NCBI GenBank assembly: GCA_963803575.1
Contig: CAWDMW010000002.1
Location: 1,302,001-1,366,000 of the forward strand
Reading direction: 5' to 3'
Origin: CAWDMW01 sp963803575
GTDB taxonomy: Bacteria; Pseudomonadota; Alphaproteobacteria; Rickettsiales; UBA998
DNA length: 64,000 nucleotides
Numbering within the stretch: position 1 is the stretch's first letter; each line of letters opens with the position of its first letter. Under the pieces are notes generated by a model. It had not been told where the DNA came from. It worked only from the letters and a program-made list of their open reading frames with translations, and did not search any database. Below, piece by piece: positions 44,566 through 54,385 of this stretch. Made by a program: the position numbers and the translations under genes.

Positions 44566-46749
44566 ATGGATACTACTTCTCACGCCCCATATATTACAGC
44601 ACTTAACCCTATGCAACAACAGGCAGTCTTAACTACGGAAGGAGCGGTGCTGGTGCTGGCGGGAGCAGGTACGGGTAAAACGAAAGCACTGACCAGCCGA
44701 ATTGCCCATATCATTTCTAACGGTTTGGCCTACCCTTCACAAGTGCTGGCGGTGACTTTCACGAACAAGGCGGCACGTGAAATGACGCAGCGTGTAGGGA
44801 ACTTGTTGCAGGAAGTAGGGTATGGTGAAGGTACGCAAGGCATGTGGCTTGGCACGTTCCACGCTATTGCAGCGCGTATCTTAAGACGCGATGGTGAAGG
44901 AATTGGCTTGCAAAACAGCTTCACCATTTTAGATATGGATGACCAGTTGCGTCTGATGAAAACACTGATGAGTGAGCAAAACATTGATGATAAGCGTTAT
45001 CCGGCGAAGATGTTGCTAGGTATTATCCAGTCATGGAAAGAACGTGGGTTATCTCCTGGGAAAGTAACGTCTGAAATGAAAGGCAGCGATTACGGGGAGG
45101 TGGCGCATAAGCTATATCATACGTACCAACAACGATTATCCACCTTAAATGCAGCAGATTTTGGCGATTTGTTACTACATAACTTAAGCCTGTTTGAGCA
45201 ATATCCCGAAATTTTACAACGTTATGCTTCAAAGTTTCGCTATATTTTGGTGGATGAGTATCAGGACACTAACATTGGCCAGTATTTATGGCTAAAATTG
45301 CTGGCGTTGGGGCATAAGAATATCTGTTGTGTAGGGGATGATGACCAGTCCATTTACGGCTGGCGCGGTGCTGAAGTAGGCAATATTCTTAAATTTGATA
45401 AGGATTATCCGGGTGCTACAATCATACGGCTAGAGCAGAATTACCGATCCACCGAACATATTTTAGCCGCCGCGTCAGGAGTGATTGCCCATAATGAAAC
45501 ACGTCATGGCAAAACACTCTGGACGGATAAAAAAGGTGGTAACAAGGTGCGTGTTGAATCAGTCTGGGATGACGCTGAGGAAGCACGGTTTGTTGGTGAA
45601 GAAATAGAGGCGGCACAGCGCAATAATGTGTCATTGAATGAAATGGCCGTGCTGGTGCGGGCTGGTTTTCAAACGCGTTCATTTGAGGAACGCTTCCTGA
45701 CCTTAGGGATTCCGTATCAGGTGATTGGGGGGTTACGTTTCTATGAGCGAAAAGAAATACGTGATGCGATTGCTTACATGCGTTTTGTCATGGAGCCACG
45801 CGATGATCTGGCATTTGAGCGTATCATTAATACTCCCAAGCGCGGGATAGGCAAATCTACGTTAGAGTTGCTACATAGCCACGCCAGAGCGCAAAATATC
45901 TCGCTTTACGAAGCAGCTACGCACCTTACGCAACAACAGCAGGTAAAGGGTAAGGCAGGAAAAACGCTGACTACCTTGCTTCGGCAACATAGCGCATGGG
46001 GTGATATGGCTAAGGATGTGTCTCCGGCTACGTTGTGCGAGCATTTGCTGGAAGAGGCTGGATATTTAGAGATGTGGCGGCTGGATACCTCACCGGAAGC
46101 AGCAGGACGGTTGGAAAACCTCAAAGAACTGTTCCGGGCGTTGCAGGATTTTAGCAGTCTGGTTGACTTCATTGAGCATGTAGGGCTGGTGATGGATAGA
46201 GACGTCACCGGCGATGACGCAATGGTAAGTGTTATGTCACTTCACGCCGCAAAAGGTCTTGAGTTTGAGACAGTCTTTTGCACGGGATGGGAAGAGGGGT
46301 TGTTTCCTCATCAGCGATCACTGGATGAAAATGCAGGTGGGGGGCTGGAAGAAGAACGGCGCCTGGCGTATGTTGGGATGACACGCGCCAAATGCCAACT
46401 CTACATTACCCATGCAGCTAACCGGCGTATTTATAATCAGTGGCAAAGCTGTATTCCCTCGCGCTTTTTGCAGGAAATTCCGGTAGATCATATTGACATG
46501 CCTGATGGATTAAGCAGGTTGCCATCAGCACAGGCTAAAACTCCGGCTATGTTTCAGCGACAGATGGATAGTATTTTTCAGGAAGCCACACGTGTGCAGT
46601 CTGATGACAGCATGACAGGAAAACGGGTATTTCATGTTAAATTTGGTTACGGACGCGTGCTACAACAGCAGGGCGAGCATTTAAGCATTGCTTTTGATAA
46701 AGCAGGCAGAAAGAAGTTACTAGCTGATTATGTTGAGGTGGCGAGTTAG
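44566..46749 (+). CDS. uvrD: UvrD/PcrA-type DNA helicase
   Basis: This superfamily 1A 3'-5' DNA helicase works in nucleotide excision and mismatch repair and in clearing replication blocks. The 727-residue protein has all motifs: LNPMQQQAV (Q motif), Walker A AGAGTGKTKALTSRI (motif I), VTFTNKAAREM (Ia), YILVDEYQDTN (II), GDDDQSIYGWRGA (III), LEQNYRST (IV), VMSLHAAKGLEFETVF (V) and RRLAYVGMTRAK (VI). The C-terminal VFHVKFGYGRVL...KKLLADYV is the Tudor-like domain of PcrA/UvrD that contacts RNA polymerase. Monocistronic. Confidence 0.95.
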   Translation: MDTTSHAPYITALNPMQQQAVLTTEGAVLVLAGAGTGKTKALTSRIAHIISNGLAYPSQVLAVTFTNKAAREMTQRVGNLLQEVGYGEGTQGMWLGTFHAIAARILRRDGEGIGLQNSFTILDMDDQLRLMKTLMSEQNIDDKRYPAKMLLGIIQSWKERGLSPGKVTSEMKGSDYGEVAHKLYHTYQQRLSTLNAADFGDLLLHNLSLFEQYPEILQRYASKFRYILVDEYQDTNIGQYLWLKLLALGHKNICCVGDDDQSIYGWRGAEVGNILKFDKDYPGATIIRLEQNYRSTEHILAAASGVIAHNETRHGKTLWTDKKGGNKVRVESVWDDAEEARFVGEEIEAAQRNNVSLNEMAVLVRAGFQTRSFEERFLTLGIPYQVIGGLRFYERKEIRDAIAYMRFVMEPRDDLAFERIINTPKRGIGKSTLELLHSHARAQNISLYEAATHLTQQQQVKGKAGKTLTTLLRQHSAWGDMAKDVSPATLCEHLLEEAGYLEMWRLDTSPEAAGRLENLKELFRALQDFSSLVDFIEHVGLVMDRDVTGDDAMVSVMSLHAAKGLEFETVFCTGWEEGLFPHQRSLDENAGGGLEEERRLAYVGMTRAKCQLYITHAANRRIYNQWQSCIPSRFLQEIPVDHIDMPDGLSRLPSAQAKTPAMFQRQMDSIFQEATRVQSDDSMTGKRVFHVKFGYGRVLQQQGEHLSIAFDKAGRKKLLADYVEVAS

Positions 46750-46806
46750 GCGGATAAGATTGCTATTTACACAATTATAGTGTAATATTGATGCTTACTT
46801 TATTTG

Positions 46807-47124
46807 ATGCTTTTTAGTATCGACCTGATTATGTTTGACAGAAGTGAAGCCAACAAAACAAGATCTTTTTCTGAATTTAACGGAAAAGTTTTTTCAGAGG
46901 TTTTTTCTCTTTTGCAAAAAATTGCAGAAGAGGAAGAGCTTGAACCAATTGTCGATTGTATCAACGGAGATTCACTCCGTTCATACGCAATAGCATATCT
47001 ATGCATTGGCATAGATACAGGCCTAGAGGACGACTGGAATCTCTATGGCAAGAGGGCTGAAGAACTTGATCTCACTATGCCTATTATACAACAATCGACC
47101 ATAACTAGTGTTATGATCGGTTAA
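46807..47124 (+). CDS. Small hypothetical protein
   Basis: A 105-residue ORF from the ATG at 46807 with no good ribosome-binding site; a shorter start at 46831 is possible. The product is acidic and probably helical (KVFSEVFSLLQKIAEEEELEPIVDCI; GLEDDWNLYGKRAEELDL). It is AT-rich relative to uvrD and mfd. I do not recognise the family, and the case for a real gene rests on length and its placement between uvrD and the mfd terminus. Confidence 0.5.
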   Translation: MLFSIDLIMFDRSEANKTRSFSEFNGKVFSEVFSLLQKIAEEEELEPIVDCINGDSLRSYAIAYLCIGIDTGLEDDWNLYGKRAEELDLTMPIIQQSTITSVMIG

Positions 47125-47128
47125 CTCA

Positions 47129-47170
47129 CATTCCCTTCACTGCTTTCATGCATAGGGGAATCTTTTTATG
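47129..47170 (+). terminator. Weak hairpin with T-run after the small hypothetical gene
   Basis: ATTCCC pairs with GGGAAT across a 19-base loop and is followed by CTTTTT, between the stop at 47124 and the convergent mfd end at 47176. Only six pairs support it. Confidence 0.35.
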
Positions 47171-47175
47171 ATGAG

Positions 47176-50100
47176 CTAAATCGTAGCGACATTATCAATC
47201 AATTGCCGAATATCGTGTAGTTTATGGGCTGTGTCGCGCCACTGCGCTTTGTAAAACACAGAATTATCTGCACGTAACTTCATGGTGTCGCTATGGCGTG
47301 AAATGAACCCAATGAGTGCGTGCGGGTTGCTGATGGCGCTTTCTTCAAAATGCAATACCGCCCCTTTAGGTCCCACATCCACGCGACTAACGCCTGCTTG
47401 TTTGCAAGTACATTTCAGCTTTAAGGTGGTGAATAAATATTCTGCTTCCTGTGGAATCGTGCCAAAACGGTCTGACAATTCTGCGGCAAAACTTTCAATG
47501 TCATCAATGGATTGCAACGTGGCAGCGCGGCGATATAGGCTTAAGCGTAGTGACAAATCACTGACGTAGGTTTCGGGAATTAGCACGGACAAGCCAAGAT
47601 TTAACTGCGGTGACCAGTCTTCTTCTAAAATAGGGGCTAAGTCTTTTGCATCTTCACGCTTTAAGCGTGCCTGCTTAACTGCATCTTCCAGCATACTCTG
47701 GTACAATTCGACCCCAATATCTTTCACATGACCGGATTGCTCTTCTCCCACCAGATTCCCGAATCCACGAATATCCATATCGTGACTGGCAAGCGTGAAT
47801 CCTGCGCCTAACGTGTCAAGGGATTGCATCACGTCCAGTCGTTTAATGGCTTGCGGAGTTAATGCACCATGATAGGGCAGGGTGAAGTAAGCATAAGCCC
47901 GCACTTTGCCGCGTCCTACGCGACCTCGCAATTGATAAAGTTGCGCCAGTCCAAACCGATCTGCGCGATTAATAATCATTGTGTTTGCGGTTGGTATGTC
48001 AATGCCGGACTCAATAATGGCGGTGGAAAGCAATACGTCAAACTTGCCTTCATATACGTCATTCATTAGGCTGTCCAACTCGCTACCACTCATTTGACCG
48101 TGCGCTACAGCCAGCCTTGCTTCCGGCGCCAGTTCAGTGATACGTGCTTTTAATTCGGCAATATCTGCAATGCGTGGGGTGACATAAAACACCTGTCCAC
48201 CACGATGCAGTTCACGCTTAATCGCTTCTTTAATGACGACCGGATCGAACGGGGTAACAAAGCTACGAATCGCTAGCCTGTCCACAGGCGGCGTGGTAAT
48301 CAGACTCAAGTCACGCACGCCCGTCAATGCCATTTGTAGCGTGCGTGGAATGGGGGTAGCAGACATGCTTAACACATGAATATCTGACTTTAGTGATTTA
48401 AGTTTTTCTTTTTGCTTTACACCAAAGCGTTGTTCCTCATCAATAATAAGCAGTCCTAACCTGTTGAACGAGACGCTATCTGCCAGTAGTGAATGTGTCC
48501 CTACCACTACATTAATGCTGCCATCAGCCAGTCCTTCGCGAGTGAGTTTAGCCTCTTTCGTGGAGCATAAACGCGAAAGCTGTGCGACTTTCAGACCGCT
48601 ATGTTCAAAACGGCTTTTGACATTATGGTAATGCTGGCGGGCAAGCAATGTGGTGGGAGCAATGAATGCAACCTGTATTGGGTTCATGCTGTCGGTTGCA
48701 GCAACAAATGCAGCGCGCAAGGCCACTTCGGTTTTACCAAAACCCACATCGCCACACACCAGCCTGTCCATAGGCTTTGTGCCGTTTAAATCATCTATCA
48801 CGTCATTGATAGCACGTTCCTGATCGTCAGTTTCATCATATGGGAAACGCGCAACAAAGTCGCTATAAGCATCTTCCTGCATGTGCAGCGCAGTGCTCTT
48901 AACTAATTCACGCTCAGCCGCCGTTTCCAGCAAAGCTTCTGCGGTTAGGCGAAGTTTTTCTTTGTAAGCAGCTTTACGCGATTGCCAGCTTGCTGACCCT
49001 AATTTGTCCAGTTCCACGTCACCGGCTTCACTACCATGACGTGTCAGTAAGTCCAGATTCTCTACAGGCACAAACAACCGGTCATTATCACGATAGACCA
49101 GCTTGATGCAGTCATGACGGATACCATCTACGTCCAGTGTCTCCAGCCGCTCAAAGCATCCTATCCCATGATCTTTATGTACCAGTAATTCACCCGTATC
49201 AAATGCGGTTGCTTCTGCCATGAAGGCTTCAGATGACTTGGTGCGTTTGCGGGTTTGCAGAATTTTACGGCCTAAAAAATCCTGCTCGGTATATAACACT
49301 AATGCATCAGACTGAAAACCGCTTGCGGCTTGTAATTCGCTGACATACAGCCCTTTCTTCTTAGGTGTGACCTGATCTATGTGTTCAATACGTTTAGGCT
49401 TAAGCCCTTCACTTTTAAGCAATTGCTCCAGCCTGTCACAACTTCCCTGCGTCGATGCGCTAAGGATGACGGGGCGTGCATCACCGGCCATCTCTGCTTC
49501 CAGTACCGAAAAGGGTGTTTTTTTCTCTGCTTTAGCAATGGTGTGAAGTTTTTTGTTCGCACGTACGTTAAGTGAATCACCATCCTGCTTGCTAATACCA
49601 AACGGTTCCAGCAAGGTAGCGCCCCGCTGTTCAAGACGTGCTTCCCATGTATCATGCAGGTAGAACATTTCCGGCGATACAGGGTTATAGATGAATTGTG
49701 ATTCTTTGCGTGAAATGGCTGCGGTATCTATACGAGACTGGTAATAATCCAGAATCATTTCGCTGCGTTGCTTCAACGTATCGCGTACCCCATGATCCAA
49801 GCAAATCTGTATATTATCAGGTAGATAAGCAAGCAGGCTTTCCATTTGCGGATAAAAGAATGGTAGCCAATGCTCCATGCCAGTGTGGTATTGTCCTTCA
49901 CTTACTGTATGGTACAAAGCGTCATCACGATGTGGCTGACCGAACGCTTGCCGGTAAGACTGACGGAATTGTTCAACACGTTCTTTAGACAGCACAATCT
50001 CACTGGTAGGAACGATGCGTAATTGTGTGTGGTTGTCTATGCTGCGCTGGCTAAGCACATCGAATGACTTAATGGTGTCTATGGTATCATCAAACATATC

Positions 50101-50664
50101 CAGCCGGAAAGCGGTTGCTTCATTAGCCGGATAAAGATCAATAATGCTACCCCGCACAGCAAATTCCCCCGGCTCCATCACTTTAGACGCACGGCGGTAT
50201 CCCTGTCCGGCAAGCATTCCAACAAACCGCTCATGATGAAGTGTGCTGCCTACCTCAATCAGTGTTGTCGCATTATCGTAAGTGCTGCGCGGTGGAAGTT
50301 TTTGAAGGAACGCACTGGCCGTGGTCAGTACAATGAAAGGGGTTTTGCTTTTGCTGCGCTCTAATATTTCAACTAATGCAGCCACTCGTCGTGCAATCAT
50401 GCTTTGTGCAGGCGCACTACGGTCGTATGGCAGCGTATCCCATGCAGGCAAAGTGATGATAGGGATATTGGGTAAGAAAAACTCTGCCTGTCGGGCAATA
50501 GCGTTTAATTGGCGATCGTGATGTGTGATGTAGAGGCATGGCGCAGAAGACTGAGAAAGCAAGTGCCGGATTGCCAGACTTTGTGCATTTTCCGGTACAG
50601 ATGACAAAGTGCGAAAGGCGTTTGTATCGGGAGAGGATGAACGTTGGGAAGAGGCAACAGACAT
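47176..50664 (-). CDS. mfd: Transcription-repair-coupling factor
   Basis: Mfd removes stalled RNA polymerase and recruits UvrA to DNA lesions. The 1,162-residue protein has the full plan: N-terminal UvrB-like region (about 20-350), the RNA-polymerase-interacting CarD-like domain (about 500-560; FDTGELLVHKDHGIGCFERL), then the RecG-like helicase with Walker A GDVGFGKTEVALRA, IDEEQRFGVKQKE, SMSATPIPRTLQMAL, the TRG motif region (GTHSLLADSV; VAHGQMSG) and STAIIESGIDIPTANTMI, and the C-terminal D7 domain. It starts 3 bases after sdhE. Confidence 0.97.
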   Translation of the reverse strand: MSVASSQRSSSPDTNAFRTLSSVPENAQSLAIRHLLSQSSAPCLYITHHDRQLNAIARQAEFFLPNIPIITLPAWDTLPYDRSAPAQSMIARRVAALVEILERSKSKTPFIVLTTASAFLQKLPPRSTYDNATTLIEVGSTLHHERFVGMLAGQGYRRASKVMEPGEFAVRGSIIDLYPANEATAFRLDMFDDTIDTIKSFDVLSQRSIDNHTQLRIVPTSEIVLSKERVEQFRQSYRQAFGQPHRDDALYHTVSEGQYHTGMEHWLPFFYPQMESLLAYLPDNIQICLDHGVRDTLKQRSEMILDYYQSRIDTAAISRKESQFIYNPVSPEMFYLHDTWEARLEQRGATLLEPFGISKQDGDSLNVRANKKLHTIAKAEKKTPFSVLEAEMAGDARPVILSASTQGSCDRLEQLLKSEGLKPKRIEHIDQVTPKKKGLYVSELQAASGFQSDALVLYTEQDFLGRKILQTRKRTKSSEAFMAEATAFDTGELLVHKDHGIGCFERLETLDVDGIRHDCIKLVYRDNDRLFVPVENLDLLTRHGSEAGDVELDKLGSASWQSRKAAYKEKLRLTAEALLETAAERELVKSTALHMQEDAYSDFVARFPYDETDDQERAINDVIDDLNGTKPMDRLVCGDVGFGKTEVALRAAFVAATDSMNPIQVAFIAPTTLLARQHYHNVKSRFEHSGLKVAQLSRLCSTKEAKLTREGLADGSINVVVGTHSLLADSVSFNRLGLLIIDEEQRFGVKQKEKLKSLKSDIHVLSMSATPIPRTLQMALTGVRDLSLITTPPVDRLAIRSFVTPFDPVVIKEAIKRELHRGGQVFYVTPRIADIAELKARITELAPEARLAVAHGQMSGSELDSLMNDVYEGKFDVLLSTAIIESGIDIPTANTMIINRADRFGLAQLYQLRGRVGRGKVRAYAYFTLPYHGALTPQAIKRLDVMQSLDTLGAGFTLASHDMDIRGFGNLVGEEQSGHVKDIGVELYQSMLEDAVKQARLKREDAKDLAPILEEDWSPQLNLGLSVLIPETYVSDLSLRLSLYRRAATLQSIDDIESFAAELSDRFGTIPQEAEYLFTTLKLKCTCKQAGVSRVDVGPKGAVLHFEESAISNPHALIGFISRHSDTMKLRADNSVFYKAQWRDTAHKLHDIRQLIDNVATI

Positions 50665-50667
50665 TAA

Positions 50668-50982
50668 TTAAACAGTTTTAGAAAACGTTCTTAGTGTGTC
50701 GCGTAAATGGTCATATTGTCCATCAGCCAGCGGAGTTTTGCCTGTTATCCAGTTCCATATATCTACATCTTGCTCATCAAGCAAGTCTTCATAATTTTGC
50801 AATGCTTCATCTGTTTCAAGCAAGTGCAGTGCTTTGTCAGCAAAATTACCAAGAATCACGTCAGTTTCTTTGCATCCACGATGCCAGCTACGGTAACGGA
50901 TACGCCGCAAGCGCACGTCTGGGGAATCTACAGGAGGAGTCGCTACTTCATTCATAGCTTTATTATAAGCCATTTGACGCAT
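50668..50982 (-). CDS. sdhE: FAD assembly factor SdhE
   Basis: SdhE helps covalent attachment of FAD to succinate dehydrogenase. The 104-residue protein carries the diagnostic RRIRYRSWHRGCKETD with the RGxxE motif, then ILGNFAD, and the late YEDLLDEQDVDIWNWITG. The usual length is about 85-95, so the true start may be the internal ATG about 24 bases downstream. sdhE-mfd is a standard alphaproteobacterial neighbourhood. Confidence 0.92.
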   Translation of the reverse strand: MRQMAYNKAMNEVATPPVDSPDVRLRRIRYRSWHRGCKETDVILGNFADKALHLLETDEALQNYEDLLDEQDVDIWNWITGKTPLADGQYDHLRDTLRTFSKTV

Positions 50983-51118
50983 TAAACCAGCCCTTTTCGC
51001 CGTCTGTCTGCATTGTAAGATTATGGTGCTTATTTGCCGGCATGAAGTTTAAGTAACTCTTGCCATAGTAGTGCCTATCTGATACCAAACAGACTCTATT
51101 ATAATGAAGGATATTACT

Positions 51119-53884
51119 GTGTCTGATGCTAACCTGACTCCAACCATTTCCATTGAACGGGAGATGAAACGCTCTTATCTGGATTATGCCATGAGCGTGA
51201 TTGTATCGCGGGCAATTCCGGATTTGCGTGATGGTCTGAAACCTGTGCATCGACGTATCCTGTACGCTATGCAGGAATCCGGTTGCGATTACAATAAACC
51301 CTACAAGAAATCTGCGCGTATTGTCGGTGAAGTGATGGGGAAATACCACCCTCACGGTGATAGCGCGATTTATGATGCGTTGGTGCGCATGGCACAGCCT
51401 TTCTCTATGTCCAAAATGCTGATTGACGGGCAAGGGAATTTTGGTTCCATGGATGGTGATCCACCAGCTGCAATGCGTTACACGGAATCGCGGCTGGATA
51501 AAATCTCACAAACGTCGTTGCTTCAGGATATTGACAAAGATACTGTTGATTTTCAGGATAATTATGACGGTGCAGAGCAGGAGCCAAAAGTGTTGCCTGC
51601 GCGTTTCCCCAATATTCTGGTCAGTGGTGCTGGCGGGATTGCTGTGGGGATGGCAACCAATATTCCTCCTCATAATCTGGGCGAGGTGATTGATGCAACC
51701 ACGTTGCTGATTGATGAACCTGACAGCAGTATTGATGATTTAATGGAATGCGTGCCTGCGCCTGACTTCCCAACAGGTGCAACCATTCTTGGTCGCTCAG
51801 GTAGCCGCGCCGCTGCACATACCGGACGTGGGTCTGTGGTGATGCGTGCCAAGGCACACTTTGAGGACTTACCCAATAAACGTACTGCTATCATCGTTAC
51901 AGAAATTCCGTATCAGGTGAACAAGGCGCGGTTGGTAGAGCGTATTGCCGACTTGGTACGTGATAAAAAAATCGAGGGCATTTCAGACCTGCGCGATGAG
52001 TCTGACAAAAGCGGTGTGCGCGTGGTGGTTGAAGTGAAGCGTGATGCTGTGCCGGATGTGGTGCTAAACCAACTCTACAGCTACACGCCACTGCAAACCT
52101 CATTTGGCGTCAATACGCTGGCACTGAATGATGGACGCCCTGAACAGCTGAATCTGAAACAGATATTAGAAGCGTTTATCCGTTTTCGCGAAGATGTGAT
52201 TACGCGCCGTACACAGTTCTTGCTGAATAAGACGCGTGACAAAGCGCATAATTTAATTGGTTTGGCCATCGCGGTGGCGAATATTGATGAAGTTATTAAA
52301 GTGATTCGGGGCGCGCCTAATCCTCCGGCGGCTAAAGAGGAATTAATGCGCCGTGACTGGGACGCCGCTGACGTATTGCCGTTGCTTGAATTAGTGGATG
52401 ATAAACGCAACGCTTTGGATGGCACACGTATTCGCTTCACTGAAGAACAGGCGCGCGGTATTTTAGAATTGCGGTTGCAACGCCTGACCGGATTAGAGCG
52501 CGAAAAGATTGATGGCGAGCTTACGGAATTGGGAGAAGCCATTAAAACGTATCTGTTTATTCTTGGTTCGTATGAAGAACGGATGCGTATCATGAAAGAA
52601 GAATTGCAAGAAGTGCATGATAATTACGCTGTGCCTCGCCGTACTACCATTGATGATTCTGAATTTGAAGCGGATATGGAAGACCTGATTCAGAAAGAAG
52701 ATATGGTGGTGACGGTTACACGCGGTGGTTATATCAAGCGCGTGCCTTTAGATACATATCGCGCGCAACGCCGGGGTGGTAAAGGCCGATCTGGTATGGG
52801 GATGAAGGATGAAGATGCGATTGAAGCATTATTTGTTGTCAACACCCACACGCCCGTTCTGTTCTTTTCTAATTTTGGAAAGGTTTATAAGTTGAAAGTG
52901 TACAGGCTGCCATTAGGTGGAGCTACGACCAAGGGTAAGGCTTTGGTCAATATCTTTCCGCTGGCTGATGGTGAAACGATTAATACCTTTATGCCGCTGC
53001 CTGAAGATGAAAGCACCTGGGATGATCTGCACGTTATGTTTGCTACGTCCATGGGGACGATACGCCGCAATGATTTGTCTGATTTTCAGAATGTGATGAG
53101 CAACGGAAAAATTGCCATGAAGCTGGGCGATAATGAATATCTGGTAGCGGTACGTCCATGTGGTGAAACGCAGGATGTGTTGCTTTCCACCTCTTTTGGT
53201 AAATGTATTCGCTTTCCGGTAGGTAGCATTCGCGTCTTTAGAAGCCGTGCTTCAACAGGCGTTCGAGCCATTAAACTGGCTGATAATGATATGGTGGTAT
53301 CTATGTCTATTCTGGATGGTATGGGTGATTATAGTTCTGAAGAACGTATGGCCTACATACGCCGCGCTAACCAGACCATTCGTATGGGTGAGTTGGAAGA
53401 AGCAGGTGAGCAGGACGAGGAAGCCCCACAGTGGGAAATGTCTGATGACATGTTCAATGGGATGCAAGAGCGTGAACAATTTATTTTAACTGTTACAGAA
53501 AATGGTTACGGCAAACGTAGTTCTGCATATGAATATCGTGTCAGCAATCGAGGTGGGCAGGGGATCATTAGTATTGCAGGAAATGACCGAAACGGACATG
53601 TGGTGGCGAGTTTCTCCATCAGTCATGCCGATCAGTTGATGCTGATGACTGATATGGCCAAGATTATTCGCTGCCCGGTATCCGACATTCGCATTGCCGG
53701 ACGTAACACGCAGGGAGTCCGACTGTTTAGTGTGGCTGAAAATGAAACGATTGTGACAGCGGTGCGTATTGATGAAGCGATGATTGCCGTAGATGTGGAA
53801 GAACTGGCTGAGCAGGAACCAGATGTGGTGATTGAACCTGTAGCATTGGTAGAAACTATACATCCTGACGAGACGGACACGTAA
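51119..53884 (+). CDS. gyrA: DNA gyrase subunit A
   Basis: GyrA is the DNA breakage-reunion subunit of gyrase. The product has about 921 residues. The start VTISIE...EMKRSYLDYAMSVIVSRA is followed by the resistance-determining region PHGDSAIYDALVRMAQPF (with wild-type Ser and Asp at the fluoroquinolone positions), the catalytic Tyr in AAMRYTESRL and the C-terminal beta-pinwheel with the GyrA-box RRGGKGRSGM. I prefer the GTG at 51119 over the ATG at 51104 because GAAGGA lies 7 bases before the GTG and nothing similar precedes the ATG. coaD follows 3 bases after the stop. Confidence 0.96.
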   Translation: MSDANLTPTISIEREMKRSYLDYAMSVIVSRAIPDLRDGLKPVHRRILYAMQESGCDYNKPYKKSARIVGEVMGKYHPHGDSAIYDALVRMAQPFSMSKMLIDGQGNFGSMDGDPPAAMRYTESRLDKISQTSLLQDIDKDTVDFQDNYDGAEQEPKVLPARFPNILVSGAGGIAVGMATNIPPHNLGEVIDATTLLIDEPDSSIDDLMECVPAPDFPTGATILGRSGSRAAAHTGRGSVVMRAKAHFEDLPNKRTAIIVTEIPYQVNKARLVERIADLVRDKKIEGISDLRDESDKSGVRVVVEVKRDAVPDVVLNQLYSYTPLQTSFGVNTLALNDGRPEQLNLKQILEAFIRFREDVITRRTQFLLNKTRDKAHNLIGLAIAVANIDEVIKVIRGAPNPPAAKEELMRRDWDAADVLPLLELVDDKRNALDGTRIRFTEEQARGILELRLQRLTGLEREKIDGELTELGEAIKTYLFILGSYEERMRIMKEELQEVHDNYAVPRRTTIDDSEFEADMEDLIQKEDMVVTVTRGGYIKRVPLDTYRAQRRGGKGRSGMGMKDEDAIEALFVVNTHTPVLFFSNFGKVYKLKVYRLPLGGATTKGKALVNIFPLADGETINTFMPLPEDESTWDDLHVMFATSMGTIRRNDLSDFQNVMSNGKIAMKLGDNEYLVAVRPCGETQDVLLSTSFGKCIRFPVGSIRVFRSRASTGVRAIKLADNDMVVSMSILDGMGDYSSEERMAYIRRANQTIRMGELEEAGEQDEEAPQWEMSDDMFNGMQEREQFILTVTENGYGKRSSAYEYRVSNRGGQGIISIAGNDRNGHVVASFSISHADQLMLMTDMAKIIRCPVSDIRIAGRNTQGVRLFSVAENETIVTAVRIDEAMIAVDVEELAEQEPDVVIEPVALVETIHPDETDT

Positions 53885-53887
53885 ATC

Positions 53888-54385
53888 ATGCGTATAGGTA
53901 TTTATCCCGGCACGTTTGACCCGATCACGAATGGGCATATTGATATTATTAAGCGTTCCCTTCGCGTAGTGGATCATTTGGTAATAGCGGTTGCGTTAGA
54001 TACGGGGAAACAGCCTGTGTTCTCACTAGATCAACGCACGGCACTGGCGCAACACGACATCAGTATGTTGGGTGAAGATGCAAGCCGGGTGACGGTTAAG
54101 AGTTTTTCCGGTTTGCTGGTGAACTTTGCCCAGTCGCATAATGGGTCTGTACTAATACGCGGTTTGCGTGCTGTATCTGATTTTGAGTATGAGTTTCAAA
54201 TGGCATGCATGAATTCAAAGCTGGCACCCGAATTAGAGACGATTTTCCTGACAGCATCAGAATCCACACATTTTGTGTCATCGCGGTTTGTAAAACAGAT
54301 ATGTCGGTTAGGCGGTTCCATTGACGGGTTTGTTTCAGAGTATGTGGCGAACGCACTGCGTGAATATTATACTGACCCTGCTTAA
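53888..54385 (+). CDS. coaD: Phosphopantetheine adenylyltransferase
   Basis: CoaD makes dephospho-CoA from phosphopantetheine and ATP, the penultimate coenzyme A step. The 165-residue protein has the T/HxGH motif GTFDPITNGHIDII (about residues 8-21), VLIRGLRAVSDFEYEFQMA and the Ser-rich VSSRFVKQI. Its start is 3 bases after gyrA, a common alphaproteobacterial pairing. Its last four bases overlap the end of the convergent chemoreceptor gene. Confidence 0.96.
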   Translation: MRIGIYPGTFDPITNGHIDIIKRSLRVVDHLVIAVALDTGKQPVFSLDQRTALAQHDISMLGEDASRVTVKSFSGLLVNFAQSHNGSVLIRGLRAVSDFEYEFQMACMNSKLAPELETIFLTASESTHFVSSRFVKQICRLGGSIDGFVSEYVANALREYYTDPA